From positions 91,580,538-91,644,537 of the forward strand of contig OY720344.1 of NCBI GenBank assembly GCA_963082975.1: DNA of 64,000 nucleotides, written 5' to 3'. The notes beneath the pieces are model-generated. The model worked only from the letters and a program-made list of their open reading frames with translations, had not been told where the DNA came from and made no database searches. The DNA is from Labia minor. Lineage: Eukaryota; Arthropoda; Insecta; Dermaptera; Spongiphoridae. This document shows positions 39,551-51,140 of this stretch, piece after piece; positions within the stretch are counted from its first letter, which is position 1, and the number at the start of each line of letters is the position of its first letter. Made by a program: the position numbers and the translations under genes.

Positions 39551-40138
39551 TTAAATGATGTGTTAACTAAAATAAGGGATTTAACTTTTGAACTAATTCG
39601 GGAATATTTAAAATATTATTGCGTGATTTAATTATAAAATAATATTCTTTTAATAAAGGAAAATGTTTTGTATTTACTTTTATTTCTATTAAAAGTTTTA
39701 TCTCTATTTATCAATTTATTTTGACCAATAAGATCTTTTTTTTGTTTTATTTATTTTAGAGACCTAAAACCAATTTACCAAGTGTATATATTTATTTATT
39801 TTTTAATAAATATATTTTCCGCATCATATTATATTTTATATTTTTGTGAACTTGATGAGATTTGAATCTTCATCCTCAAGTTAAGTAGTTCGCGCTTACT
39901 TGATTGATTATTTTAAACGAATAATTTTTAAAAAATGGAAAAATAGAGTATAAAATAATATTAATTCTAACAATAATTAATAATCAATAATTAAATATGA
40001 GATATAATATATTTTTAAAGGATAATTTGATTAAATAAGTTTCTATGTTCTCACATGAAAATATAATAATAATATAGAAATAACAATAATAATATAGTTT
40101 TTTTGAATCAATTATTAAGACATTAACCAGACAACTAC
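39551..40138. other. AT-rich stretch with tRNA-like B box
   Basis: 39843-39905 minus carries GATTCAAATCTC, like a B box, without a usable A box. Nothing else is seen. Confidence 0.35.
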
Positions 40139-40251
40139 CTGTTTCTCCTTTGGCATCAAGAGGAAGCAAAGAATCTGTTTCTTTTTTCATTTCTTCTGAC
40201 AAATATTGTGCTTTAAATGAGGAATGAAATTCTTTTTTGGAAGGTTGGTGT
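40139..40251 (-). CDS. Candidate coding exon of an unidentified gene
   Basis: The minus strand has acceptor TATTATTTTAG|ACACC and donor AAACAG|GTAGTT around 113 bases that are open throughout in one frame: one base, 37 codons, one base. Part of the peptide is QYLSEEMKKETDSLLPLDAK. It is charged, with no transposon motif. I do not recognise it. An internal Met at codon 21 (GAAGAAATGA) could start translation if this is a first coding exon. Spliced onto the first ace-1 exon it would not be in the ace-1 frame, so it would belong to another gene or an alternative leader. Partner exons were not found. Confidence 0.4.
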
Positions 40252-40917
40252 CTAAAATAATATTTGGAAGCTATTTTCGTTTTTCTGACATATTTTATTG
40301 AGAAGAAAAAATGAGCTAAATGGTTTTATAAGAATATCGCATGAAATTTATGCAATCACTTATATACATATATAGATTTATTGAATATTAAACTATTTTT
40401 CTTTAATTGTTTTCTTCATATTAATAAGTTTTTATATAAATAAAATGAAGAATATTAAAAACATATTCTTTTTCATGTTAACATTAAATTAAATATAGAT
40501 TATGTTTGAAATACTAGATTATATTATATATATGTGTATAGGTAGTAAGTATGTACATTGTATTAATTTTTGAATTTTTTTAAATAATTAAATTAAATAT
40601 TTATTCAAATTATCTACATTAATTTGAAATGATTAAAGAATTCCCCATAGAGAAAGAAAATTATACAATCTATAATAAATAATATTATATAAAAAACATA
40701 ATTTAGAAGATTATTTTAATTATGACATAAATATAGAGAAAAGAAACGTATGATTAAATGTATTATATAAATATGTTATTAGATGAGAGAGAGAATGAAT
40801 TCTAATAATTAATATTTTTTCTATATAATCAATTCACTTTTTAATAATTAACCAAAAAAACATCATTAAGAAAACAATTTTATCTTTTAAAAATTTGACC
40901 TTTCTTTCTTTTTAAGT
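40252..40917. other. AT-rich stretch, no feature seen
   Basis: No repeat or exon recognised. Confidence 0.5.
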
Positions 40918-41999
40918 ACTCTCTCGCCAGAGATGTATTGCGATCACGAAAATTTTGGATATCGAGATTTTGATGTATTTATACGTTTTGAAGGTTCCTA
41001 AATCATTTTCACTAAGGAGGAGAAAAATGTGTGTGTATGTGTGTTTGTGTGTTACGCAAAACGGTTTGAGCTAGAATAATGAAATTTGATTTACGGGTAT
41101 TATTCAAAATTCGTAGTTTTCTATCAACTTTTGAGAAATGTAACTCATACGGAAAAGGGTGATTGCCTACCACGTTTTCATTTTTTACCGACCGACGATA
41201 GTAAGGGAGGTATTGTTTTCACACCAAATTTCACATGTGGAGATTTTTACATATCTCCACGAATCATGCATTTTCTTAACAGAAAAAAGTATTTTTAGCT
41301 TGATGTCTGTCCGTCCGTCCCTCCGTCTGTCCGTCTGTCCGTCCGTCCCTCCGTCTGTCCGTCTGTCCGTCCGTCCCTCCGTCTGTCCGTCTGTCCGTCC
41401 GTCCGTCCGTATATATGTGTACAGCCTGAACCGCTTAACGGATTTTGATGAAATTTGGTATATTTACTTAATGCATCAGTGGGATGAATTGATCAACTTT
41501 TGGTGCAAATCCGGAAACCGGAAGTGGTAGTATTAGCGATCGGCGATAGGAAGAGAAGGGTTATTTTCATACCAAATTTCACATGAGGAGATTTTTTACA
41601 TATCATCACCAATCATTCACTTTGCATTGGTTTTATACTCGAGAAAAATCATATTTATTAGTTTTTTCTTAATTAAAATTATATGAGGTCATCCAGCCAT
41701 TCATGACGTCACAGCCTGGTCTTACATATATATTATAAATAAAATAAAATTAAAAATATTTATGTTATATCCATATCTGTTTTTTATTACATTAATAGAT
41801 ATATTAAAATTATTTGAAATTGTTTCTGTAGCTGGAAATTAATTTATTTCAAACCGTCGGTCGGTTCGGACCTGGCAACAGGTCAACTTATTTTCCCTCT
41901 AAACTGACCGTGAAAATAAAGATATATATTTGATAGTTTTTCACATTATTAAAATTGTACAAAACTGCTATATATAGAATTTCAGCTTGACACTCCAGA
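40918..41999 (+). mobile_element. Family B element split by a family A insertion
   Basis: The 5' part, 40918-41186, starts ACTCTCTCGCCAGAGATG and runs through a GTGT core to a T run. The 3' part resumes at 41889 (TTTTCCCTCTAAACTGACCG) and ends CACTCCAGAT at 41999. The GC-richer subterminal part has been deleted, from the cagcttga point to the last stem. Confidence 0.8.
41187..41888 (+). mobile_element. Family A element nested in family B
   Basis: ACCGACCGACGATAGTAAGG to the stem-loop GACCTG-GCAA-CAGGTC. The (GTCC)n/(GTCT)n core is expanded (41308-41410) and gives the long PSVRLSV-type translation. Both junctions fall in T-runs of the host element, consistent with insertion between two T bases. 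Confidence 0.88.
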
Positions 42000-42328
42000 T
42001 TTTTATTGATTGCATGAATATAAGTTATATGAAATTGAATAAACTTGGCCGATGTTACAGAAATTATTTAAATTAACTAATGAGTCTTAGTTATTTCTTA
42101 AAATTACTAGAACCACCTTTCCTTCTTTTATTTTATTTTGAAATTATTCTTATTCATGTTCAAAAATATTTATCTATCTCTATGTATAATTTCTATTTCA
42201 ATCAAATAAGTTTTGTTCATTTATTCTGCCAATGTAAACACATCAATTTATCTATAAATTATCACAACAACATCTTGTTGTTGGTTGTTTCGTATCATTT
42301 GTCACGTTATTTTAATAGTTTTTTTTCT
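42000..42328. other. Short spacer, AT-rich
   Basis: The frames at 42080-42340 and 42285-42581 are not genes; the latter runs into a family A element. Confidence 0.5.
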
Positions 42329-42936
42329 GACCGACGATAGTAAGGGAGGTATTGTTTTTACACTAAATTTCACATGTGGAGATTTTTACATATCTCCACG
42401 AATCATGCATTTTCTTAACAGAAAAAAGTATTTTTACCATGATATCTCTCCGTCCGTCCATATAGTTATGTACAGCTTGAACGTCTCAACGGATTTTGAT
42501 GATATTTGGCATATTTACTTAATGCATCAGTATGATGAATTGATCAACTTTTGGTGCAAATCCGGAAACCGCAAGTGGTAGTAGCGATCGATGATAGGAA
42601 GGGAATGGTTATTTTCACACCAAATTTCACATGAGGAGATTTTTTTATATATCACCACGAATCATGCACTTTGTATTGGTTTTATCCTCGGGAAAATCAT
42701 ATTTATTAGTTTTTTCTTAATTAAAATTATATGAGGTCATCCAGCCATTCATGACGTCACAGCCTGGTCTTACATATATATTATAAATAAAATAAAATTA
42801 AAAATATTTATGTTATATCCCTATCTGTTTTTTATTACATTAATAGATATATTAAAATTATTTGAAATTGTTTCTGTAGCTGGAAATTAATTTATTTCAA
42901 ACCGTCGGTCGGTTCGGACCTGTCCACAGGTCAACT
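42329..42936 (+). mobile_element. Family A element, full length
   Basis: GACCGACGATAGTAAGGGAG after a T run, a short core (CCGTCCGTCC), the internal repeat of the 5' end near 42592-42670, subterminal CGTCGGTCGGT, and the stem-loop GACCTG-TCCA-CAGGTC. Only about 440 bases separate it from the previous copy, in the same orientation. Confidence 0.85.
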
Positions 42937-44370
42937 TATTCAATAAATTAGTCCTACATATATATTTCTTTTTAAATATGTAAATAGAATGTAAAAGTAG
43001 TAAATCAGTAAAAAAATATTGAACTATAATTAATCATTTTTTTAGGATTTATAGTATATAGTATATTAATTGATGAAAAATTGATTTCCAAAAGCGCTAT
43101 CTAATAGTAATAAGTAGCTCCTCTTTCCACCTCGAAATGCTTGATTAATACCTGCTGTCAATTTGTTTAATGATCGAATAAGAAGCTTTTCATGTTCGAA
43201 ATTGCTTTTAACTAGTTACAAGTGTTGAGGTTCTTAGAATGATCCCGGCCCTCCCTTCTTCAATGCCCATTCAGTCGTTTATTTGGTTGTTCAGTACTTT
43301 TCACTACTCTAAACGAATACACCTCTTTTCAAATGGGTTTAATTTCATGATTAAATTAACTATCACGAATATGTTGATATATTGATTGTAATATAATTGT
43401 ATTTAACTAAAATAACAAATTACATTACATAGAAGGGAGAATACAATTCAATGGTATAACCCTTGATATAATAGTTTTTTAATTGATTATCTTAAATATT
43501 TAAGTCCATTTTAACTAGTCTTTGCATCTATTTAAAATATTAATTATTAATTCGATCCCTTGAAATCAAAAAAGCTTATTATATAATAAATGATTAAAAT
43601 TTCAATTTATATACTCTGCTTGATATGTTCCATACAATTAAGATGTACCATATGTCTCTGTGTTAAAAACTAATTCTTTTTTAATTTATTTTAATTATTC
43701 GACTTCGGAAATTCTAACATATATATTTACTTAAATAAAATATAATTACATAAAATATGGTATTTTGTATTTTATGGATTTAATATTAAATAAAATTAAA
43801 ATCTTTAATATTTTAACAAATCCTAGCTATTATTATTATTATTATTTTGTTTTGAAAACATTTAAAGAAATCAAGACGCTTTAATATTCTCATCTATTAT
43901 GATAATACTTGTCAAATACACGTTTAATAAATGTTTAAATGATGCTATTTAAAACTTGTAAATATCATATTTTAAAAATAGAAAAGGCAATTATATACTC
44001 GAATATTCTATGAAAGTTAAAAATAAACTTAAATCCTCAAAATTTAATAAAGAGAAATTTCAATTAAAGAGTTTATTATATTGAGAAAAACAATGTTTCT
44101 GGTGTAACAACCGAAATGTATATACATAATACACATATATCAATATACTTGAAATATCACCGAGCGGTTTATAAAAAATTATTTAGTGCCTATATATAAA
44201 TTTATTAATTTCTTAAATATATATATCTCAAATAAGATCGATTAATTATTAAAATTAATTAATTAATATTATAGTATATATATATTAAATATATAATCTA
44301 ATTATAATACCCTTACATCTGTATATTTTCATCTTTTCTATTTATATATCTACGAGGTTTGTTGTAGAAA
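42937..44370. other. Unassigned; complex island 43080-43330
   Basis: 43080-43330 is less AT-rich and looks single copy, without an exon I can support. The rest is AT-rich. Confidence 0.4.
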
Positions 44371-44768
44371 AGGTGTCCCTATCCTAAGGTATTTAACTCC
44401 CACATTTCTCTTCCATCCCTTCCTAAATTGTCCGCCCACCGCGTCCCTGGTCTTCCAACTGGACTATGTCTGGAGATGCATAGAGATAATGCGATTCCTA
44501 GTTATGCTGTCTTCAACAATTCATCTCTTTTTGGCCCATTAATGCTGCGAAGAATCATATTTTTAAATAAATTAACCTCTCGTTCATATGCTCAAATTCC
44601 TTGTCTCACACCAATAAAACAGTCAAAATAATTGTTTTATATATTTTACTTTTGATTTCCTTTGATAATTTTGGCGAGATAAGCCCTTTTACTGCATGAT
44701 AACAGTCGTTACCCGGTTATGACCTTGATTTAAATTCTTCTCGAATATTTTCACCCTTCATGATTAGT
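44371..44768 (-). mobile_element. LINE RT 3' fragment
   Basis: Minus-strand remnants of the same LINE family: TGCATAGAGATAATGCGATT, TTTTTGGCCCATTAATGCTG and TTTACTGCATGATAACAG correspond to conserved blocks at 17.0-17.25 kb. Its 3' end lacks the GATA tail. Confidence 0.65.
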
Positions 44769-45115
44769 ACCGGGACCCCGAGCCTCGGCTCGGTACTTAA
44801 GTTAAAAAAAATGATTCATTATTATTGGGTTTGGCTGGTAATATTAATACCTGGGATACCGAGCTGTCGCTCGAAAAAATGTTTAGACATTATTATAGAC
44901 ATTTTCATTCTGTAAATTAAATAATTTTATTTCATTTAAATAAATATCTATTTTTAAATAATTTTTCTCTACATTATTTATCTAATTCTGACAATATATT
45001 AAGATCACACCGGGACCCCGAGCCTCGGCTAGGTAATTAAGTTAAAAAAAAATAATTCATTATTATATTGGGTTTGGCTGGTAATATTAATACTTGGGAC
45101 ACCGAGCTGATATAC
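44768..45115 (+). repeat. Two direct units with CCGAGC/GCTCGG hairpins
   Basis: Perfect hairpin CCGAGC-CTCG-GCTCGG at 44778-44793, a second, CCGAGC-TGTC-GCTCG, at 44859-44873, then a diverged copy of the first at 45018-45033. A half hairpin lies at 45101-45110. GGGTTTGGCTGGTAATATTA recurs in both units. GC hairpins in an AT-rich setting look like rolling-circle element 3' ends, but no CTRR terminus follows. Confidence 0.55.
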
Positions 45116-45259
45116 AATTCTTTAATTATTTATTACAATTATTAAATGTTGCATCATTGCATGGAACTTGGGGTCCTCAATAATACATAAATATGTATTA
45201 TTAGATATGTTTCTAAGTGCATGAATATTTTTTTTTTATTGGAAGAATGATAAATATAT

Positions 45260-46140
45260 ATCGTAATTTATAATTATAAAATATTATTAAAATATATATT
45301 TTTAATTTTATTTCGAAATTAAATAAAAAATTTTAAAATATTTTAAATATAAAAAAAAATATCTTTTAAAAAAAGGCGGGAGTCAAATTTCAATATGAGT
45401 GTCATTTGTCCATATATAAATTAAAAGATAAGATAAGTTAATTAAAATATATATATAAACAAAAGCAAAATTAAATAATAAAAATTTATAAATTTTGAAT
45501 TAATATTAAATTATTAGTTAATGACTAATAAGTAATTAATAAAATAAAAAAAATAAAATTTATTACAATATTACAATTATTAAATGTTGCATCATTTTAA
45601 TTAATAAAATAAAATAAAAGAAATTAAATTTAATCAAAGAACAATGAATAAATAAATATAAAATAATAGATAAAAAAAAAAAAAAATTTTTTTCCGCCGG
45701 TTTCGATCCTGCTAAGTTGACTATTCAAAACAGTGCCTTTACCCATTAGACTGATATATATTTAGTTAATTAACATGACATTTTTACTCTCTTTGCAAGA
45801 ATTATATGTTTTTTGTTTTTGTTTTTGTTTTTTTTGAGAGTGATTAATAAATATATATATATATTTTATTAAAAATAAATATTTTTAATTTTATTTCGAA
45901 ATTAAATAATGAATTTTAAAATATTTTAAATATATAAAAAAATGTTAATACAATTCATTTAAAAAAAAGCGGGAATCAACTAACCGTATTTTATTTTGTT
46001 AATAATTAATTAATTAAGATTAATAAATATATATATATATATATATTATTAAAAATAAATATTTTTAATTTTATTTCGAAATTTATTTTATTTTAAAATA
46101 TTTTAAATATAAAAAAAATATTAATTGAAGTAAAATTGAT
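45260..46140 (+). repeat. Three diverged direct repeats, AT-rich
   Basis: The block TTTTTAATTTTATTTCGAAA, followed by TTTTAAAATATTTTAAATAT, occurs at about 45297, 45885 and 46064. The first two are followed by AAAAAAGGCGGGA or AAAAGCGGGAATC. They may be ends of related AT-rich elements. Confidence 0.5.
45694..45754 (-). other. tRNA-like fragment (pseudo-tRNA or SINE head)
   Basis: The minus strand reads CAGTCTAATGGGTAAAGGCA (A-box-like D-arm) and then CAGGATCGAAACC (B-box-like T-arm) at normal tRNA spacing. There is no pairing acceptor stem. It is therefore not called as a gene. Confidence 0.4.
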
Positions 46141-47071
46141 GACGTCACACCCATATATAATTTTCAATTAAGAAATTAATAATGAAGCTGTAAGTTTCAA
46201 GAGATGTGATCAATAAAACTCAATTTTTCTTTATAAATACTATATCTAGTGTGAATTTGAAAAAAATCGTTAGAGCGGTTTTTGAGAACCAATGGTTATA
46301 GATAAATATATAGATATATAGATATATAGATACAATTTTAGCTAGCATAATAAGATAAGATAGTACCTAAGTATTAAAATTTTTCTATTTACATTTTCAA
46401 ATTCTATGTTTTGTATGTTAAGATAATTTTTAATCTAATTATTTTAATTTTAGAATATTTTTATTAAAGAAACAAAAAATAAAATTTTACTTTCATTTAA
46501 ACTTATATCTTTAGATTTTTTAATTTAAATATTCGAATTTTTATTAATAGAGCTTCTTTACGGTGAGAAAATCTAGATTTAGAATTTGTTACACTAATCT
46601 TTTAAATGTTTAAATTTATATATTATATATCGATTTAATTAATTGTTATTCATCTAATTTGTTATAACTCATTTATTGTACTATATATTTTAAAAAGCAT
46701 TTTTTTTATTCTTATCAGGTTTATTGATGTAATTAGGTTTTATTTTTTGTGAGTTTTTTTTTCAACTGAGTTGATCGCTCTTAGTGGGGTTTATTATTTA
46801 ACGGGAAACTTGCCAATGCGTTTGACCTTGTTTCGTTTTTATCTGAATGCATATTATCGAATTATATTTGAATTTTACCCTTTCGTGGAAATTTATTAAT
46901 ATTTTCAAACTTTTTAAATAATAGTTTTTCTTTAATTTTTTTTTTATTTAAATAAGTATCTTTTTACCACATATTAACTACGATCTAATCAATTAAATAC
47001 AATAACTATTTTTTTAGATCTTTTATTTTTATTTTATTTTTTTTTTTTTATTTTAATTATTAGGAAAAAAA
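46141..47071. other. Unassigned, possible repeat ending CTAG at 46343
   Basis: 46150-46345 contains ATCGTTAGAGCGGTTTTTGA and a GATATATA tandem, ending TTTTAGCTAG. It resembles other rolling-circle repeat tails but is single copy here. 46365-46430 is a LINE scrap (AAATTCTATGTTTTGTATGT). The rest is AT-rich. Confidence 0.35.
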
Positions 47072-47592
47072 TCTGGAGTGTCTCCACTCGACTGTCTCGC
47101 AAATTTGAATTGGATTAATTAACTTATATTATATTTAAATTAAGTCAATTAAATTATAAATTAAAATTAATAAATACTATTTATTAAACTAGCACGTGTT
47201 TCGCTCTTTGTTGATGGCACCACGTCACGAGCTTGCGCGTGATTTCAAGTCAACGTGTTAAAAAATTAATTCCGGTACTTTCAGCGATTCAATCAAGCTG
47301 AAATTCTATATATAGCAGTTTAATACAATTTTTAATAATGTGAAAAACTATCAAACATATATCTTTATTTTTACGGCCACTTTAGAGGAAAAAAATGACA
47401 AAGTGGTTCTTCCATTTCTCAAAAGTTGATAGAAAACTACGAATTTTGGATAAAACCCACACACACATTCAGAGAGAGAGAGAGAGAGCGACAGACAGAC
47501 AGACATTTTTCTCAACCTTAATGAAATAACTTAGGGACCTTCAAAACGTATAAAAACATCGAAATCTGGACATCGAAATTTTCATGATAGTA
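47072..47592 (-). mobile_element. Family B element, 5' tip shortened
   Basis: Minus orientation, from TCTGGAGTGTCTCCACTCGA (3' hairpin) with GCACCACGTCACGAGC inside and a GAGA/GACA core at 47475-47505. It ends ATTTTCATGATAGT, so part of the 5' terminal 30 bases is deleted. Confidence 0.75.
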
Positions 47593-48184
47593 AAAATTAA
47601 ATGAATAATTTTAAAAAACAAATAATATGATGAAAGTTCAATATTCTGTTAACTATATTATTAATAGCTAAAATCTTTCAAATTTTCCTAGTAGTGTTAT
47701 TCACTCGACTCGTGAACTGTGCAAACCGAATTAAAGTGAATTAATCCACCCGATTGCCTGTTTGAATAGAAATTAGTTTTTCACGCCGACTTTGTTTGGG
47801 AGGACACTCGCTTTCAGGTGCCAACTCTAACTTAGTTCCAACTTATTAATTAAGCATTAAATTGCCCGATTGAAGTCACCCCTCAGACGGAAGTTTTCCC
47901 TTAACTTGGTGAGGATGGGATAAACCTGGCATCTTTCTCCTTGCCTTTCAATATTGCTTTAAATCCCTTTGATTACCTTTCGAACTTTCTTCTTTGGAAA
48001 CCTATACTCCACTTTTTACTTTTACTTGCTTGCAATTATAGCTATGAGTATAATATAAGTAAAACAAGAAAAAAAAATATTCGATTTAAAATTTAAATTA
48101 TAATAAAAAACAATAAATAAATAATAAAATAATATAAACATTTAATTTTTATTGGTTTGATATTAATATTTATTCTGTATTTTT
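47593..48184. other. Single-copy-looking stretch 47690-48010
   Basis: 47690-48010 is clearly less AT-rich (GGAGGACACTCGCTTTCAGG and similar) without a convincing frame or splice pair. It is a candidate conserved non-coding block. Confidence 0.4.
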
Positions 48185-48305
48185 ACTATCTCGCCAGAGA
48201 TTATATTGCAATCACAAAAATTTTCGATGTCGGGATTTTGATGTTTTTATACGTTTTGAAGGTCCCTGAGTCATTTTCACTAAGGTTGAGAAAAATGTCT
48301 GTGTT

Positions 48306-48840
48306 TTTTTTTACGAGGGTAAGTGGAAATCTTCATAGACACTGCTGAGCCAGTACTCGGCAGCATGTGGGATTTTCACCCACTAAAACCACCTCCCTTT
48401 GACGCCTCTTTCCTCCTGCGCTACCACAATGACGTATAACTTCGCAGGAGGATATCTTCAGCTATAGGTAGCTCTTGTTCAGATATTTGCTAGGCTGTTC
48501 CGCTCTTTCTCTAAACGACGTAGCTCTCTAATGACCCTTGCGGCGAATGTCTTGACGGCTGTCCATTTTTCAATTGCCTCCAGCATGTTCGGCACGATGT
48601 TATTTGGATCTGATGTCGCCCCAGAATCTCCTTCAGATCGCTACGTTGTTCGACGAAGCGTGTGCAGCGGAAGAACACATTCAGGCGTGCTGTCATACCC
48701 AAATCTATACAAGTAGGCGCCGAAGCATCCATGGCCACTGAGTAGTTGCGTAAGATGGACCTCATTATAGTGCGGAATGTACTTGCAACCCTAATAGCAC
48801 TAAGCCTATACACTGATTCAAGTCTTCCGGGCATACCTTT
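48306..48840 (-). mobile_element. R1-like LINE 3' end, minus
   Basis: A T run at 48304-48312 is the inverse poly(A) tail. The minus frames encode RLESVYRLSAIRVASTFRT and, after a frameshift, VFFRCTRFVEQRSDLKEILG. These resemble the C-terminal region after the RT in R1/TRAS-type elements (RRxxxLRVTCAYRT and the CPRF motif). It is 5' truncated. Confidence 0.65.
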
Positions 48841-49289
48841 TTAAGATGCATAAAGTGGCGTCACCCTTCTGTCTCTGGTGCCGGGGTATTGAGGATACCG
48901 CTATATTTTTGAATGCTCGCGGTTCACTACAAAACAGAGGACTCTTAAAACCAGCTTCGGGCCCGTAGCACCGGATTCTATTATATCCGTAATGCTACAG
49001 AGCAAGGATAAATGGATAGCTGTAGCTGAATGTATTGAGGAGGTGCTACGAACTAAGAGACATGAAGGGTGTTTAGATTAGGGAGAAGCTAAAATGCCCA
49101 AAGCTCGGCCTAGACTGAAGTCATCCGAAAGGGTTCCGGTCTGGGATTCTCCGTGGCCCACAGGAGAGTGTTTTTAATGAGGTAAAAATCCCACATAACC
49201 AGGAGGGGCGCATCTCTGCTTTAGACTAAGCATTACCCACTGGTACCTTATGAAGGCTTTTCAACTCCTGTACCAAAAAAAAAAAAAAA
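48841..49289 (+). mobile_element. R1-like LINE 3' end, plus, with poly(A)
   Basis: The plus frames give PFCLWCRGIEDTAIF, FECSRFTTKQRTLKT and ISVMLQSKDKWIAVAECIEE, an R1-like zinc-knuckle/C-terminal region. The 3' untranslated part follows, then a 15-base A run at 49275-49289. It belongs to a related but different subfamily from the minus copy next to it. Confidence 0.65.
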
Positions 49290-49462
49290 GTAAATTAAAT
49301 ATTTGTTGACGTGATGCCATCAACAAAGAGCCACTAACACGCTGGTTTAATAATTATTATTTATTAATTTTGATTTATAATTAATTAAATTTAATTGAAA
49401 TATAATATATGTTAATTAATCCAATTCAAGTTTGCGAGATAGTTGAGTGGAGATACTCCAGC

Positions 49463-51140
49463 TTTTTTTATTTAAACTGAAGATAATTTAAGGGGATGCG
49501 CACACTCATTTGTTTATTAAAATAAACATGAATGCCAAAGGCAGTGGAATTAGTTTATGCAATCGAGTATTTGCTTAGTATAGAGATGCTATTTACTATG
49601 TATATATATCGGAAAGCAAGTTGAATTAATTAACTAACTTCATAAGAGATATTCCAAAGAATCTGACTATTTATACTTAATTATATTAATAAATTACTTT
49701 TAGAAATTTAAAAAGATAAGTTAAAATAATGAATAAAAATAAATGTCTCAAATATATTGATTTTTTAATTACATAAAAAAATCATTTATAAATTGATTCA
49801 TAGTTGAATACCATGATCAGAAGTTCTAACAAATGATTAATTAATAATCTATTTAAGATCTTACGGAACTCAAAATTTTTTTACCTCAGCAACCACATTC
49901 CTCCAAATATCCTCATCCTGAGCTACAACACCATCCAACTTTCTCTCCCAACTCCTTAATTTCTCTCAATAAATTGTTTACTTTATAATTAATAATAGTT
50001 TCTTAAAAATTTACTAGAAAATTCCGAATCAAATTCCTGTTCATTGGCCAATTACATATGTTGTTGAATACGGCGGAAGTAAAGGACTGTGGTATTCACT
50101 GAATTGATATGTCAATTGCTAATAAGTGGCTTCTTTAGAATAGAATTAGCTCCTTTAGAAATTTAAACCAAACATCTTCAAGGAGCAAAACTACTTAACG
50201 TCTCTCCAAGTTCAACAGCAGCTTCTTCTCGACTTGGTAGAGCATCCTAGAGCGTTCAAGTTTGCATCTCTCTTACTTTGTTAAAATTGAAAATTAACTG
50301 TCACCCAATAAGAAAAAGAAGGAAATTAACACTCGTTTAAATTAATTTTGAATTGTGTGATATAAACTTTAATTTACATATATGAATACTAAAATTTATG
50401 AACATTTTTATTTAAAATTACTCATTAATAATATTATCAATATTATTGTATAAAAATAAAAATATAATTATATAAAATATTCCAGAAATCAAAAACAGAA
50501 AATAATTGTTGGTGTTTATAAAAAAATGTTTGTATTTTTGTTATAAAGACTAAATTATTAAACGATTTTCTTGTAAAATTTGTAAAAAAAATCTTCCTTC
50601 CTTCCTTATTAGTTCGAATATGTATTTGTTTAAGTGAATCGATAAATTCGATTTTATATAATATATTTAGAAAAATATTGAAAAATAAATATTTATTAAA
50701 ATTGAATATTTTTTTCTTCTTTAAGATGAGTTAATTTTTTTCATTCAAATATTTTTGTAGTTAAATTACATTTGTCAAATAAGAAGCTTCATATATCACT
50801 TCATTATATTTCTAGTTAATCAAATTAGACCTTTATAGATACAACGGGAGGGGGATAATGTCTGCACAAAATGATAAGATTTTTTTCTTTACTTTGTAAA
50901 AATTCTAAATTCAAAAAAATTATAATGAGTTAATGTGAAATTTTGACATTTTATTGCTAAAGTGTAGAATGAAGTGAATGATAATGACACGTTATAAATC
51001 TCTGGCATTTCATCAGATGTTCTATCGTTGAAATGTAATAAATTTATTATGAGTAAAGTTTGTTTAAGAATTGAGTTAGTAAATTTATAAAAAGACATTG
51101 GATAAGTGTTGACAGGTCAATTAAAACATCTGTCACAGAC
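49463..51140. other. Unassigned; LINE scrap and a small complex island
   Basis: 49860-49980 minus is a LINE 3' scrap (ACGGAACTCAAAATTTTTTT, CAACCACATTCCTCCAA). 50040-50280 is less AT-rich; on the minus strand it reads RSRMLYQVEKKLLLNLERR in one frame without good splice sites. The rest is AT-rich. Confidence 0.4.

Larger units (their letters stand above)
48185..49462 (+). mobile_element. Family B element interrupted by two R1-like LINE ends
   Basis: 5' part 48185-48303 (ACTATCTCGCCAGAG to ATGTCTGTG); 3' part 49290-49462 with GACGTGATGCCATCAAC, subterminal GCGAGATAGT and the hairpin. The middle of the element is replaced by LINE sequence. Confidence 0.8.

Noticed and set aside
41159..41530. 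123-codon frame with PSVRLSV repeats
   Set aside because: Translation of the GTCC/GTCT core of a family A element; its tail recurs in 42285-42581 for the same reason.
45694..45754. tRNA gene
   Set aside because: A- and B-box-like motifs but no pairing acceptor stem; the same holds for 35629-35675 and 39843-39905.
50040..50280. Minus-strand exon reading RSRMLYQVEKKLLLNLERR
   Set aside because: Acceptor lacks a pyrimidine tract, donor is GTTAAG and only 24 codons are open; not enough to call.
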